From: DATJLQ01 sp035509415
GTDB lineage: Bacteria > Pseudomonadota > Alphaproteobacteria > JACZXZ01
Length of the DNA stretch: 28,159 nt
Assembly: GCA_035509415.1 (NCBI GenBank)
Contig: DATJLQ010000155.1
Location: 1-28,159, forward strand
Direction of reading: 5' to 3'
Shown here: piece after piece, positions 1 to 6,395 of the stretch
Position numbering within the stretch: the stretch's first letter is position 1
Layout: each line of letters begins with the position of its first letter
Translations under genes and position numbers: made by a program
The notes under the pieces: model-generated
Databases searched by the model: none
Seen by the model: the letters and a program-made list of their open reading frames with translations, nothing else
Told to the model about the DNA's origin: nothing

Positions 1-69
1 GCGCTCCCGGTGACGGCGCACCATGCGCCGGTCGAACACGCGGATGGCACTCTCATCGCCTTCGCCCAT
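1..69 (-). CDS. SAM-dependent methyltransferase, N-terminal fragment (runs off the left edge)
   Basis: Reading leftward from an ATG at 69-67, 23 codons are open to the window edge. They encode a short acidic lead followed by VFDRRMVRRHRER. This matches, from memory, the start of the BioC/NDUFAF5-like class I methyltransferases that lie divergently beside comF in many alphaproteobacteria, where the N-terminus reads FDRxLVRRxRxRA. The catalytic domain lies outside the window, so the substrate cannot be judged. An AT-rich TATAT string lies only 6-10 bases upstream of the ATG, so the transcript might have a very short leader. The identification rests on a short motif plus neighbourhood. Confidence 0.62.
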   Translation of the reverse strand, partial: MGEGDESAIRVFDRRMVRRHRER

Positions 70-490
70 GGCCCTATATCGCACGACCCATCGGCCAAGA
101 ACAGGGCGCGCCGGGGACAGGGCAACGCTGCTCCGGCACCCGCCATCCTCAACCTGAGGAACCCCGCCGCCATCCTTCGAGACGCTTCCCCACGCGCGGA
201 TCGCGCGCCTTTGTTGAAGATGAGCGGGCTACGCCCGCGGGCAAGCTCCTCGGGATGCGGCGCAGCGGGCCAGGCCCGCCCCTTGTTCGAGCAAGCGGTG
301 CGCGGTGCGCGCCGGATGTCCCGAAGGACGACGCGCAGCGGGCAAGGCCCGCCCCTTGTTCGAGCAAGCGGTGCGCTGCGCGCACCGGATGTCCCGAAGG
401 GCGGCGCGCAATGGATGCACTCCGCAGCGAGCCGCTCTAAGGACCGGCCGGTCCATTGACAGCTCGGGGGGCGCGGTCTCTCATGACGCA
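70..490. other. Intergenic region between divergent methyltransferase and comF
   Basis: About 420 bases with no convincing gene. The part from about 140 to 255 is repeat-like and contains a GCGGGC-TAC-GCCCGC hairpin at 224-238. A tandem 73-base repeat follows at 260-405. Several frames stay open here only because the sequence is GC-rich and has few stops; their products are Arg/Ala/Pro-rich with no family resemblance. No clear comF promoter was recognised. Confidence 0.6.
260..405. repeat. 73-base tandem direct repeat, two copies
   Basis: Copy 1 is 260-332 and copy 2 is 333-405, differing at only a few positions. Each copy contains two hairpins: GCGGGC-N3-GCCCGC (265-279 and 338-352) and the nearly perfect palindrome CTTGTTCGAGCAAG just after it. 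A third GCGGGC-TAC-GCCCGC hairpin lies at 224-238. A truncated third unit begins at 406. The units resemble dispersed palindromic intergenic elements rather than CRISPR, because there are no spacers. Confidence 0.85.
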
Positions 491-1276
491 ATGGACAGCG
501 AACTTGCCGCTGGCGGCGTGGGGCGTTGGCTCGGCGGGGCGCTTCGGCGCGCGGGCTCGGGGGCGCTCGGCGCGGTGCTGCCGGCGCGCTGCCTCGGCTG
601 CGGCAAGCTGGTCGATGCGCCGGGGGCACTCTGCGGCGCGTGCTGGAACGAGATCGATTTCCTCGCCCCGCCCTTTTGCGCCTGCTGCGGCATTCCCTTC
701 GAGGTCGACCCGGGCGAAGACCTTCTTTGCGGCCTGTGCTTGAAGCGCCGCCCCGCCTTCGGACGTGCCCGCGCCGTGTTCCGCTACGACGAGGAAAGCC
801 GGCGCCTCATCCTCGGCTTCAAGCATGGCGACCGGCTCCACGGCGCCCCCGCCTTCGGCCAATGGATGGCGCGCGCGGGGGCGGCGCTGCTCGACGACGC
901 GGACTGGGTGGCTCCGGTGCCGCTCCATTGGACGCGCCTCTTCCGGCGCCGCTACAACCAGGCGGCGCTCCTGGCCCATGCGATCGGGCGCGCGCGCGGC
1001 GTTCCCGTGGTGCCCGACCTGCTCTTGCGCCGGCGCCGCACCCCGTCCCAGGGCGGGCTCAATGCGACCGAGCGCCAACGCAACATGCGCGGCGCCTTCG
1101 CGCTCAAGCCGACTTACGCGGGTGCGGTCGAGGGGAAGCGCGTGGTGCTGGTGGACGACGTGCTCACCACCGGGGCGACCGTCAATGCCTGCGCCGAGAC
1201 GCTCATTGCCGCGGGGGCCGCGGCGGTCGACATTTTGACCCTGGCGCGCGTCGCCCGCGCCCAATACGTCGCGTGA
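491..1276 (+). CDS. comF: ComF family phosphoribosyltransferase-like protein (double zinc ribbon)
   Basis: The product is 261 aa from the ATG at 491; the frame is open further upstream only through the repeat region, and ComF proteins are about 240-260 aa. The N-terminal third carries cysteine pairs at C34/C37, C48/C51, C63/C66 and C80/C83, the double zinc-ribbon of this family. The C-terminal part is a type I phosphoribosyltransferase fold with RRYNQAALLA near 154-163, RTPSQGGLNATERQRNM near 183-199, and the PRPP loop VVLVDDVLTTGAT at 218-230. ComF proteins are linked to DNA uptake in naturally competent bacteria and to DNA metabolism elsewhere; the exact reaction is not settled. It is the first rightward gene, followed by grxC as in many alphaproteobacteria. 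No strong ribosome-binding site is visible, so the start is moderately certain. Confidence 0.9.
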   Translation: MDSELAAGGVGRWLGGALRRAGSGALGAVLPARCLGCGKLVDAPGALCGACWNEIDFLAPPFCACCGIPFEVDPGEDLLCGLCLKRRPAFGRARAVFRYDEESRRLILGFKHGDRLHGAPAFGQWMARAGAALLDDADWVAPVPLHWTRLFRRRYNQAALLAHAIGRARGVPVVPDLLLRRRRTPSQGGLNATERQRNMRGAFALKPTYAGAVEGKRVVLVDDVLTTGATVNACAETLIAAGAAAVDILTLARVARAQYVA

Positions 1277-1309
1277 ATCGCGCGCGAATCGCGCCAACGC
1301 CACGCGAAT

Positions 1310-1337
1310 TTGCCGTGCGCCGGATTTGCCTTATATT
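1310..1337 (+). promoter_or_regulatory. Probable sigma-70-type promoter of grxC
   Basis: TTGCCG at 1310-1315 and TATATT at 1332-1337 are separated by 16 bases, lying 30-57 bases before the grxC ATG. An AT-rich hexamer stands out in this GC-rich sequence. Transcription would begin near 1344, with GAGGA at 1355-1359 as ribosome-binding site. Confidence 0.6.
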
Positions 1338-1366
1338 AGGGGCGTTTCCCGGTCGAGGACCGTCCC

Positions 1367-1654
1367 ATGCCCGAATCGAGCAGCGCCCCGGCGCCCAAGA
1401 TCGTCATCTACACCACCATGTGGTGCCCCTATTGCCATCGGGCGAAGACCTTGCTCGAGGCGAAGGGCGTGAAGTTCGACGAGATCGACGTGACCTATAG
1501 TGCCGAGAAGCGCGCCGAGATGAGCGCCAAGGCCGAGGGGCGCACGACGGTGCCGCAAATCTTCATCGCCGACCGGCCGATCGGCGGCTCGGACGAGCTC
1601 GCGGCCCTCGAGCGCGCGGGCGAGCTCGACCGGCTTCTGGGCCGGGCGGCTTGA
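1367..1654 (+). CDS. grxC: Glutaredoxin 3 (dithiol, CPYC)
   Basis: This 95-aa thioredoxin-fold protein has the dithiol glutaredoxin active site C20-P-Y-C23, the cis-proline segment TVP at 61-63 that positions glutathione, and the glutathione-binding GGSD at 73-76. It would reduce protein disulfides and glutathione mixed disulfides in the cytoplasm using GSH. The length fits the GrxC family, with a slightly extended polar N-terminus of about ten residues. It has its own probable promoter and a GAGGA site 7 bases before the ATG. It lies 28 bases before the nitrilase-type amidase, and the two probably share a transcript. A thiol function fits the peroxide-defence genes nearby, though this gene belongs to the conserved housekeeping order. 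Confidence 0.96.
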   Translation: MPESSSAPAPKIVIYTTMWCPYCHRAKTLLEAKGVKFDEIDVTYSAEKRAEMSAKAEGRTTVPQIFIADRPIGGSDELAALERAGELDRLLGRAA

Positions 1655-1682
1655 AGGCGCCACGCATGAAAGAGGCACGCTC

Positions 1683-2555
1683 ATGAAAGGATCGCCCAAG
1701 GGTGCGCGCGTCAAGGTCGCCTGCATCCAGACCAATTCCGGTCCCGACATCCTGCCCAACATCGAGGAGGTCGAGCGCATGGCGCGCTCGGCGCGCGCGG
1801 CGGGGGCCGAGCTCATCACGACGCCGGAAGTCTTCACCTCGGTCGAATCGACCGATGCGCGCCGGCTCGAGAAGGCGCTTCCGGAATCGAAGCATCCCGC
1901 GATCCCGCGCTTCACGGCACTCGCGAAGGAGCTCGGTTGCTGGTTCGTCATGGGCTCGCTCACGATCAAGCTCGCGCCCGCCAAGGTCAACAACCGCTCC
2001 TACCTGATCGATCCCTCGGGGCGCATCGTCGCGCGCTACAACAAGCTCCATCTGTTCGACGTCGAGCTCAAGGAGGGCGAGCAGTACAAGGAATCGGCGA
2101 CCGTCGAGCCGGGCGACCGCGCGGTCTTGGCGCCCACGCCCTGGGGGCCGATCGGCCTCACCGTGTGCTACGACCTCCGCTTCCCGCAGCTCTATCGCGC
2201 GCTTGCGCAAGCGGGCGCCGTCATGCTTTCGATCCCGTCCGCCTTCACCAAGACCACGGGCAAGGCCCATTGGCACGTGCTGTTGCGCGCGCGCGCGATC
2301 GAGACCGGCGCCTACGTGCTCGCCCCCGCCCAATGCGGCCAGCACGCGGGCGGGCGCAAGACCTACGGCCATTCGCTCATCGTCGATCCCTGGGGCGAGG
2401 TGGTCGTCGACGGCGGCGAGGCGCCGGGCTACGTGCTCGCCGAGCTCGACATGGACAAGGTCGCGACGGCGCGGCGCATGATCCCGTCGCTCGAGCACGA
2501 CCGGCCCTTCAGCGGCCCGGGACCCGCGCGGCGCATCGCCCAAGCGGGCGAGTAG
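1683..2555 (+). CDS. Carbon-nitrogen hydrolase (nitrilase superfamily, Nit1-like amidase)
   Basis: The product is 290 aa with the complete nitrilase-superfamily catalytic set: E49 in TTPEVF, K121 in YNKLHLFD and nucleophile C162 in TVCYDLRFPQLYR. The family hydrolyses C-N bonds in amides. The Nit1-like branch that follows glutaredoxin in alphaproteobacteria is related to deaminated glutathione amidase, which repairs a side product of transaminases; sequence alone does not prove the substrate. The chosen ATG at 1683 has AGAGG at 1671-1675. An earlier ATG at 1666 is out of frame. The next gene starts 2 bases after this stop, so they are probably co-translated. Confidence 0.93.
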   Translation: MKGSPKGARVKVACIQTNSGPDILPNIEEVERMARSARAAGAELITTPEVFTSVESTDARRLEKALPESKHPAIPRFTALAKELGCWFVMGSLTIKLAPAKVNNRSYLIDPSGRIVARYNKLHLFDVELKEGEQYKESATVEPGDRAVLAPTPWGPIGLTVCYDLRFPQLYRALAQAGAVMLSIPSAFTKTTGKAHWHVLLRARAIETGAYVLAPAQCGQHAGGRKTYGHSLIVDPWGEVVVDGGEAPGYVLAELDMDKVATARRMIPSLEHDRPFSGPGPARRIAQAGE

Positions 2556-2557
2556 CC

Positions 2558-3433
2558 GTGGCGGCCGAGGCGAAGCGGCTCGCGCGCAACGCGGCGGGCG
2601 ATTTCTACGTCGATTCGACCTGCATCGATTGCGGCGCGTGCTGCTGGATCGCCCCCGAGACTTTCGCTCCCGCCGGCAACGCCTCGGTCGTGCAACGCCA
2701 GCCCAAGGACGCGCGCGAGACCCTGCGTGCCGAGATGGCCCTCGTCGCCTGCCCGGTGGCCGCCATCGGCACCCGCGCGCGTCACGACCTCAAGCCCGCG
2801 CGCGCCGCGTTCCCGGAACCGGTCGAGGGCGAGGTCCATTATTGCGGCTACCACGCGGCGGCGAGCTACGGCGCCTCGAGCTACCTGATCGTCCGGCCGC
2901 AGGGCAACATTCTGGTCGATTCGCCGCGTTACGCGACCGCGCTTGTCGAGCGCATCGCGGCCCTGGGCGGGGTCAACACCATGTTCCTCACCCACCGCGA
3001 CGACGTGGCCGACCACCGCAAGTTCCACGCGCGTTTCGGCTGCGAGCGCGTGCTCCATAGACGCGACGTGACGCGCGCGACCGAGGAGGTCGAGCGGAAG
3101 CTCGAGGGCGACACCCCCATCGCCCTCGACGACGAGGTGCTCTTCGTTCCGACGCCGGGCCACACGGCGGGCTCGACCTCGCTGCTTTATCGCGGCCGAT
3201 TCCTCTTCTCGGGCGACCATCTCTGGTGGGATTCGGCACTCGGCGCGATCGACGCCGAGGAAGGCGTGTGCTGGTACGATTGGGATCTCCAGCGCCGCTC
3301 GATCGCGCGTCTCGCCCAATACCGCTTCGATTGGCTGCTGCCGGGCCATGGCGAGCGGCGCCATCTGCCGCAAGCCGAGATGGCGGCCGAGCTCGCGCGC
3401 ACCGTCGCGCGCCTCGGCGCGGTCGACGCCTAG
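2558..3433 (+). CDS. Ferredoxin-domain / metallo-beta-lactamase-fold hydrolase fusion
   Basis: The product is 291 aa starting at GTG 2558, right after the amidase stop; the frame stays open upstream but only inside the amidase gene. Residues about 15-75 form a small 4Fe-4S ferredoxin-like module with C22, C25, C28 (also C29) and a distal C65 in ACPVAAIG. Residues about 95-290 form a metallo-beta-lactamase fold with THRDDVADH (145-153), GHTAGS (201-206), SGDHLWWD (218-225) and LPGHG (261-265). The first metal motif is not the usual HxHxDH: only H146, D152 and H153 are in place. Proteins with this ferredoxin plus MBL arrangement occur in other bacteria and, as I recall, in cyanobacteria and plants; their substrate is unknown to me. 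A redox-linked hydrolase or oxidoreductase is an inference. The gene ends tail to tail with oxyR. Confidence 0.85.
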   Translation: MAAEAKRLARNAAGDFYVDSTCIDCGACCWIAPETFAPAGNASVVQRQPKDARETLRAEMALVACPVAAIGTRARHDLKPARAAFPEPVEGEVHYCGYHAAASYGASSYLIVRPQGNILVDSPRYATALVERIAALGGVNTMFLTHRDDVADHRKFHARFGCERVLHRRDVTRATEEVERKLEGDTPIALDDEVLFVPTPGHTAGSTSLLYRGRFLFSGDHLWWDSALGAIDAEEGVCWYDWDLQRRSIARLAQYRFDWLLPGHGERRHLPQAEMAAELARTVARLGAVDA

Positions 3434-4350
3434 CCGCCCTTCGCCGCGTGCTTCGGCGCGAGGGCGGCGAGCTCTTGCGCCAAGAGCTCGAACTCCTCCT
3501 GCCGGCCGGTGCCGCGGCGCCAGACGAGTCCGATCTTGCGCACCGGCGGCGTGCCCGCAAGCGGGCGCGTCACGAGGCGGGTCCCGCGCAGGATGCCCGC
3601 ATCGATCGCGAGCTCGGGCAGGAGGGTGACGCCGAGCCCGTTATCGACCATCTGAACGAGCGTCGGCAGGCTGGTCGCCTCGACCGCGGCGCCATAACGC
3701 GGGCCCGCGAGGCTGCAGGCGGCGAGCGCGTGATCGCGCAGGCAATGGCCGTCCTGAAGGAGCAACAACTCCGGCGCCGCGAGCGACGCGGGCTCGATCT
3801 CGCGCGCCTTGGCGAGCGGGTGGTCGTGCGGGAGCGCGGCGAGGAAACGGTCCTCGAACAGGATGCGCGTCTCGACATTGCCGCAGGCGTAGGGAAGCGC
3901 CAACAGGATCGCATCCAGCTTCCCTTCCTCGAGGTCGCGCACAAGGCGCGCGGTCAAATCCTCGACCAGGAAAAGCCGCAGCTTCGGATATTTGCGCCGG
4001 AGCTTCGGAAGCGCCGTCGGCAACAGGTAAGGGCCGATGGTCGGGATCACGCCGAGATGCAAATCGCCGCTCAAGGGGGCTTGCGCCGCGCGCGCCGCGC
4101 GCGCGAGCTCCTCCGCCTCCGCGATCACGCGCCGGGCGCGCGCGACCGTCTCGAGCCCCAGGGGGGTCAACACCACCTTCCGCTTGGTGCGGTCGACGAG
4201 GGCCGCCTCGAGCCCGGTCTCGAGCTCCTTGATGCTCGCGCTCAGGCTCGATTGGGTGACGCTCGAGCGCGCGGCCGCGCGGCCGAAATGGCGCTCCTCG
4301 GCCAAGGCCACGAGGTGCTGGAGCTGGCGCAGGGTCGGGAGATTCATCAT
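3430..4350 (-). CDS. oxyR: LysR-family hydrogen-peroxide sensor, OxyR
   Basis: The product is 306 aa from the ATG at 4350. It has a LysR winged helix-turn-helix (about residues 4-65, with HFGRAAARSSVTQSSLSASIKELE) and a periplasmic-binding-type regulatory domain. The diagnostic cysteines are present: C203 in LQDGHCLRDHA and C212 in LAACSL, nine residues apart as in E. coli OxyR C199/C208, so peroxide sensing by disulfide formation is expected. It is divergent from ahpC with about 100 bases between, the usual arrangement for autoregulation and ahpC control. Start choice: GTG 4362, ATG 4350 and ATG 4347 are in frame; GGA lies 7 bases before 4350. Its stop overlaps that of the preceding convergent gene. 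Confidence 0.95.
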   Translation of the reverse strand: MMNLPTLRQLQHLVALAEERHFGRAAARSSVTQSSLSASIKELETGLEAALVDRTKRKVVLTPLGLETVARARRVIAEAEELARAARAAQAPLSGDLHLGVIPTIGPYLLPTALPKLRRKYPKLRLFLVEDLTARLVRDLEEGKLDAILLALPYACGNVETRILFEDRFLAALPHDHPLAKAREIEPASLAAPELLLLQDGHCLRDHALAACSLAGPRYGAAVEATSLPTLVQMVDNGLGVTLLPELAIDAGILRGTRLVTRPLAGTPPVRKIGLVWRRGTGRQEEFELLAQELAALAPKHAAKGG

Positions 4351-4390
4351 CGATTTTTCCACTCAATATAACATGAATAACTCGTTGGAT

Positions 4391-4404
4391 CGATCATAAG
4401 ATCG
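4391..4404. promoter_or_regulatory. Inverted repeat in the oxyR-ahpC intergenic region, candidate OxyR site
   Basis: CGATC-ATAA-GATCG is a perfect 5-base inverted repeat with a 4-base centre, placed between the divergent oxyR and ahpC starts in an AT-richer stretch. LysR regulators typically bind dyads in such positions. CATAAG at 4395-4400 could also serve as a weak -10 toward ahpC. AATATA at 4365-4370 reads as TATATT on the oxyR strand and may be its -10. Assignment to OxyR is by position only. Confidence 0.42.
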
Positions 4405-4454
4405 GCCCCATGTTTCCCTCTGTCAAGACCACCCCGATCGAAAGGAGACTAGAA

Positions 4455-4994
4455 ATGCTAACCGTCGGCGACCGTTTTCCGGCCTTTTCCGTCAAGGCCA
4501 CGATTTCCACCGACCCGCGCCAGGCCTTCGCCGAGGTGAGCGAGCGCTCGGACGCGGGCAAGTGGAAGATCGTCTTCTTCTGGCCCAAGGACTTCACCTT
4601 CGTCTGCCCGACCGAGATCGCGGCCTTCGCCAAGCTCAACGGCGAGTTCAACGATCGCGATGCGGTCGTCTACGGGGCCAGCATCGACAGCGAGTATGTC
4701 CATCTCGCCTGGCGCCAGAACCACGCGGACCTCAAGGACCTGCCCTTCGCCATGCTCGCGGACGTGAAGCGCGAGCTGAGCCAGGCGCTCGGCATCCTCG
4801 ACAAGCAGGAGGGCGTCGCCTTGCGCGCGACCTTCATCGTCGACCCCGAGGGCATCATCCGCTTCGTCTCGGTCAACGACCTGAATGTCGGGCGCAACCC
4901 GCAGGAGGTGCTGCGCGTGCTCGACGCGCTCCAGACCGACGAGCTCTGCCCGTGCAACTGGCACAAGGGCGACGAGGTGCTGAAGGCGGCCTGA
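4455..4994 (+). CDS. ahpC: Alkyl hydroperoxide reductase AhpC (three-cysteine, AhpD-coupled type)
   Basis: The product is 179 aa from the ATG at 4455, which has AAAGGAG at 4441-4447; the frame extends to an ATG at 4410 with no good ribosome-binding site. The peroxidatic cysteine is C51 in DFTFVCPTE. The C-terminus has ELCPCNWHKGDE with C165 and C167, the paired resolving cysteines known from Mycobacterium AhpC (C61, C174, C176), which is recycled by AhpD rather than AhpF. The downstream ahpD fits this exactly. It reduces H2O2, organic hydroperoxides and probably peroxynitrite in the cytoplasm. The divergent oxyR probably controls it. Confidence 0.96.
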   Translation: MLTVGDRFPAFSVKATISTDPRQAFAEVSERSDAGKWKIVFFWPKDFTFVCPTEIAAFAKLNGEFNDRDAVVYGASIDSEYVHLAWRQNHADLKDLPFAMLADVKRELSQALGILDKQEGVALRATFIVDPEGIIRFVSVNDLNVGRNPQEVLRVLDALQTDELCPCNWHKGDEVLKAA

Positions 4995-5002
4995 CCCGAA
5001 CG

Positions 5003-5053
5003 GGCCCCGGACCTGAACTGGCCCCGGACCTGAAATGGCCCCAGACCTAACAG
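5003..5053. repeat. 17-base tandem repeat, three copies, between ahpC and ahpD
   Basis: The unit GGCCCCGGACCTGAACT occurs at 5003-5019, nearly identically at 5020-5036, and in diverged form at 5037-5053. It starts 8 bases after the ahpC stop. The period of 17 bases rules out a coding origin. It could have arisen by slippage; any effect on transcript stability is unproven. Confidence 0.8.
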
Positions 5054-5065
5054 GCCAAAGACGGC

Positions 5066-5083
5066 GCGGGGTGCAAGCCCCGC
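5066..5083 (+). other. GC-rich hairpin between ahpC and ahpD
   Basis: GCGGGG-TGCAAG-CCCCGC is a perfect 6-base stem with a 6-base loop. No T-run follows, so it is not a standard intrinsic terminator. It may attenuate read-through or protect the 3' end of an ahpC message, leaving ahpC more abundant than ahpD. Confidence 0.5.
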
Positions 5084-5128
5084 CCGTCCGCGGTCCGCGA
5101 CGCAACCCATTCGCTTGGAGACAAGACC

Positions 5129-5680
5129 ATGTCGATCGAATCCCTCAAGACCCGGCTTCCGGATTACGCCAAGGATCTGCGCCTCAACCTCTCGTCCCTC
5201 GCGAGCGAGACGGCGCTCGACGCGCAGCAACGCGCGGGCACCTTCGTCGCCTCGGCGCTCGCGTCGCGCAATGCCGAGCTCAGCGCCGCGATCCTCGCCG
5301 AGTTCGGCGCGCAAATGGCGCCCGAAGCGCTCGAGGCCGCCAAGGCCGCGGCCGCGATCATGGCGATGAACAACATCTACTACCGCTTCACGCACCTCGC
5401 CTCGGCGCAGGATTACCGCACCATGCCGGCGAAGCTCAGGATGAACGTGCTCGCCAAGCCCGGCGTCGCCAAGGCGGATTTCGAGCTTTGGTCGCTCGCG
5501 GTCTCGGCCATCAACGGTTGCGGGATGTGCATCGACTCCCATGAGCGAGCGCTCCGGGAGCAGGGTGTTGCGGCCGAGGCGATCCAGGCTGCCGTGCGCA
5601 TCGCGGCGACAATGCACGCGGTCGCGGCGACCCTCGACGGCGAGGACGCGAAAGCTTCCGTACCGAGTCTCGCCGCCTAG
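5129..5680 (+). CDS. ahpD: Alkylhydroperoxidase AhpD
   Basis: The product is 183 aa of the carboxymuconolactone decarboxylase/AhpD fold. The catalytic set E119, C131, C134 and H138 (NGCGMCIDSHER) aligns with Mycobacterium tuberculosis AhpD E118, C130, C133 and H137. AhpD passes electrons from a lipoylated protein to AhpC and has weak peroxidase activity of its own. GGAG at 5117-5120 is 8 bases before the ATG. It follows ahpC after a 134-base gap holding a tandem repeat and a hairpin, and precedes dps by 61 bases, so a three-gene peroxide-response transcript is likely. Confidence 0.96.
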   Translation: MSIESLKTRLPDYAKDLRLNLSSLASETALDAQQRAGTFVASALASRNAELSAAILAEFGAQMAPEALEAAKAAAAIMAMNNIYYRFTHLASAQDYRTMPAKLRMNVLAKPGVAKADFELWSLAVSAINGCGMCIDSHERALREQGVAAEAIQAAVRIAATMHAVAATLDGEDAKASVPSLAA

Positions 5681-5741
5681 GCTGACGCAACGATTTCCGG
5701 GCCCGCGCGCCCGAGCCACGCGCGATCAGGAGGAATGGACC

Positions 5742-6224
5742 ATGCACAAGACCAAGAATTCGCTCTCTCAGAACGTGCGCCAAGAGGCGATCGAGCTTCT
5801 GAACCGGAACCTGGCTTTGGCGCTCGACCTCAAGCTCCAGTCGAAGCAGGCGCATTGGAACGTGAAGGGGCCGAGCTTCATCGCACTTCACGAGTTGTTC
5901 GACAAGGTCGCGACCTCGGCGGACGAATTCGCGGACTTGATCGCCGAGCGCGTGGCCGCCCTCGGCGGCACGGCCGAGGGAACGCTCGCTGCGGTCTCGA
6001 AGCGCACCACGCTCGCGGCCTACCCGCTCAAGCTCGCGAGCGGGGCGGAGCATGTGGAGGCGCTCTCGTCGGCGCTCGCCGCGTTCGGCACATCCGCGCG
6101 CGCCGCGATCGACGAAGCGACGCGCTTCGGCGACGCCGACACGGCCGACATCTTCACCGAGGTCAGCCGCGAGGCGGACAAGCAGCTCTGGTTCGTCGAG
6201 GCGCACGCCCAGGCGAAGGCCTGA
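5742..6224 (+). CDS. dps: Dps ferritin-like DNA protection protein
   Basis: The product is 160 aa from the ATG at 5742. AGGAGGA at 5728-5734, one of the best ribosome-binding sites in the window, decides the start over an upstream extension. Ferroxidase-site residues H38, H50, D54, D65 and E69 show the same spacing as E. coli Dps H51, H63, D67, D78 and E82. Dps oligomers oxidise Fe(II) with H2O2 and store the iron, which limits hydroxyl radical formation, and many bind DNA. The N-terminus has three basic residues (H2, K3, K5), a possible but weak DNA-binding tail. As the third gene behind ahpC and ahpD it is probably OxyR-controlled. Confidence 0.95.
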   Translation: MHKTKNSLSQNVRQEAIELLNRNLALALDLKLQSKQAHWNVKGPSFIALHELFDKVATSADEFADLIAERVAALGGTAEGTLAAVSKRTTLAAYPLKLASGAEHVEALSSALAAFGTSARAAIDEATRFGDADTADIFTEVSREADKQLWFVEAHAQAKA

Positions 6225-6240
6225 ACCGGCCCGCGCGCCC

Positions 6241-6305
6241 TTGCCCTCTCCCGAAATCGGGCGAGGGAGGGACCCGCCGCGAAACGACGGGAGGGTGAGG
6301 GGCGG
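6241..6305. repeat. Palindromic intergenic repeat between dps and the peroxiredoxin gene
   Basis: A stem of CCCTC-T-CCCGA (6244-6254) pairs with TCGGG-C-GAGGG (6257-6267) around an AA turn. A second imperfect stem, CCGCCGCG...CGACGG, follows, then GGGAGGGTGAGGGG. The whole resembles the widespread 'CCCTCTCCC ... GGGAGGGTGAGGGG' palindromic elements found between genes in many proteobacteria (from memory). It lies between two convergent genes and could end transcription from both sides, though no long T-run is present. Confidence 0.7.
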
Positions 6306-6395
6306 CGCGGTTCAATTTCGCCCGCAGATACGTTATGGACGGAAACGGCGCGCCATTCCCGGGGATGACGCGCCGCTTTTCGTCTGCGACGATCT

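Noticed and set aside
260..405. CRISPR array
   Set aside because: Units are directly adjacent without spacers, only two copies, and no cas genes are present.
10..459. Open frames on both strands in the 0.4 kb region before comF
   Set aside because: They run through the 73-base repeats, have Arg/Ala/Pro-rich products and no recognisable family; GC-rich DNA has few stops.
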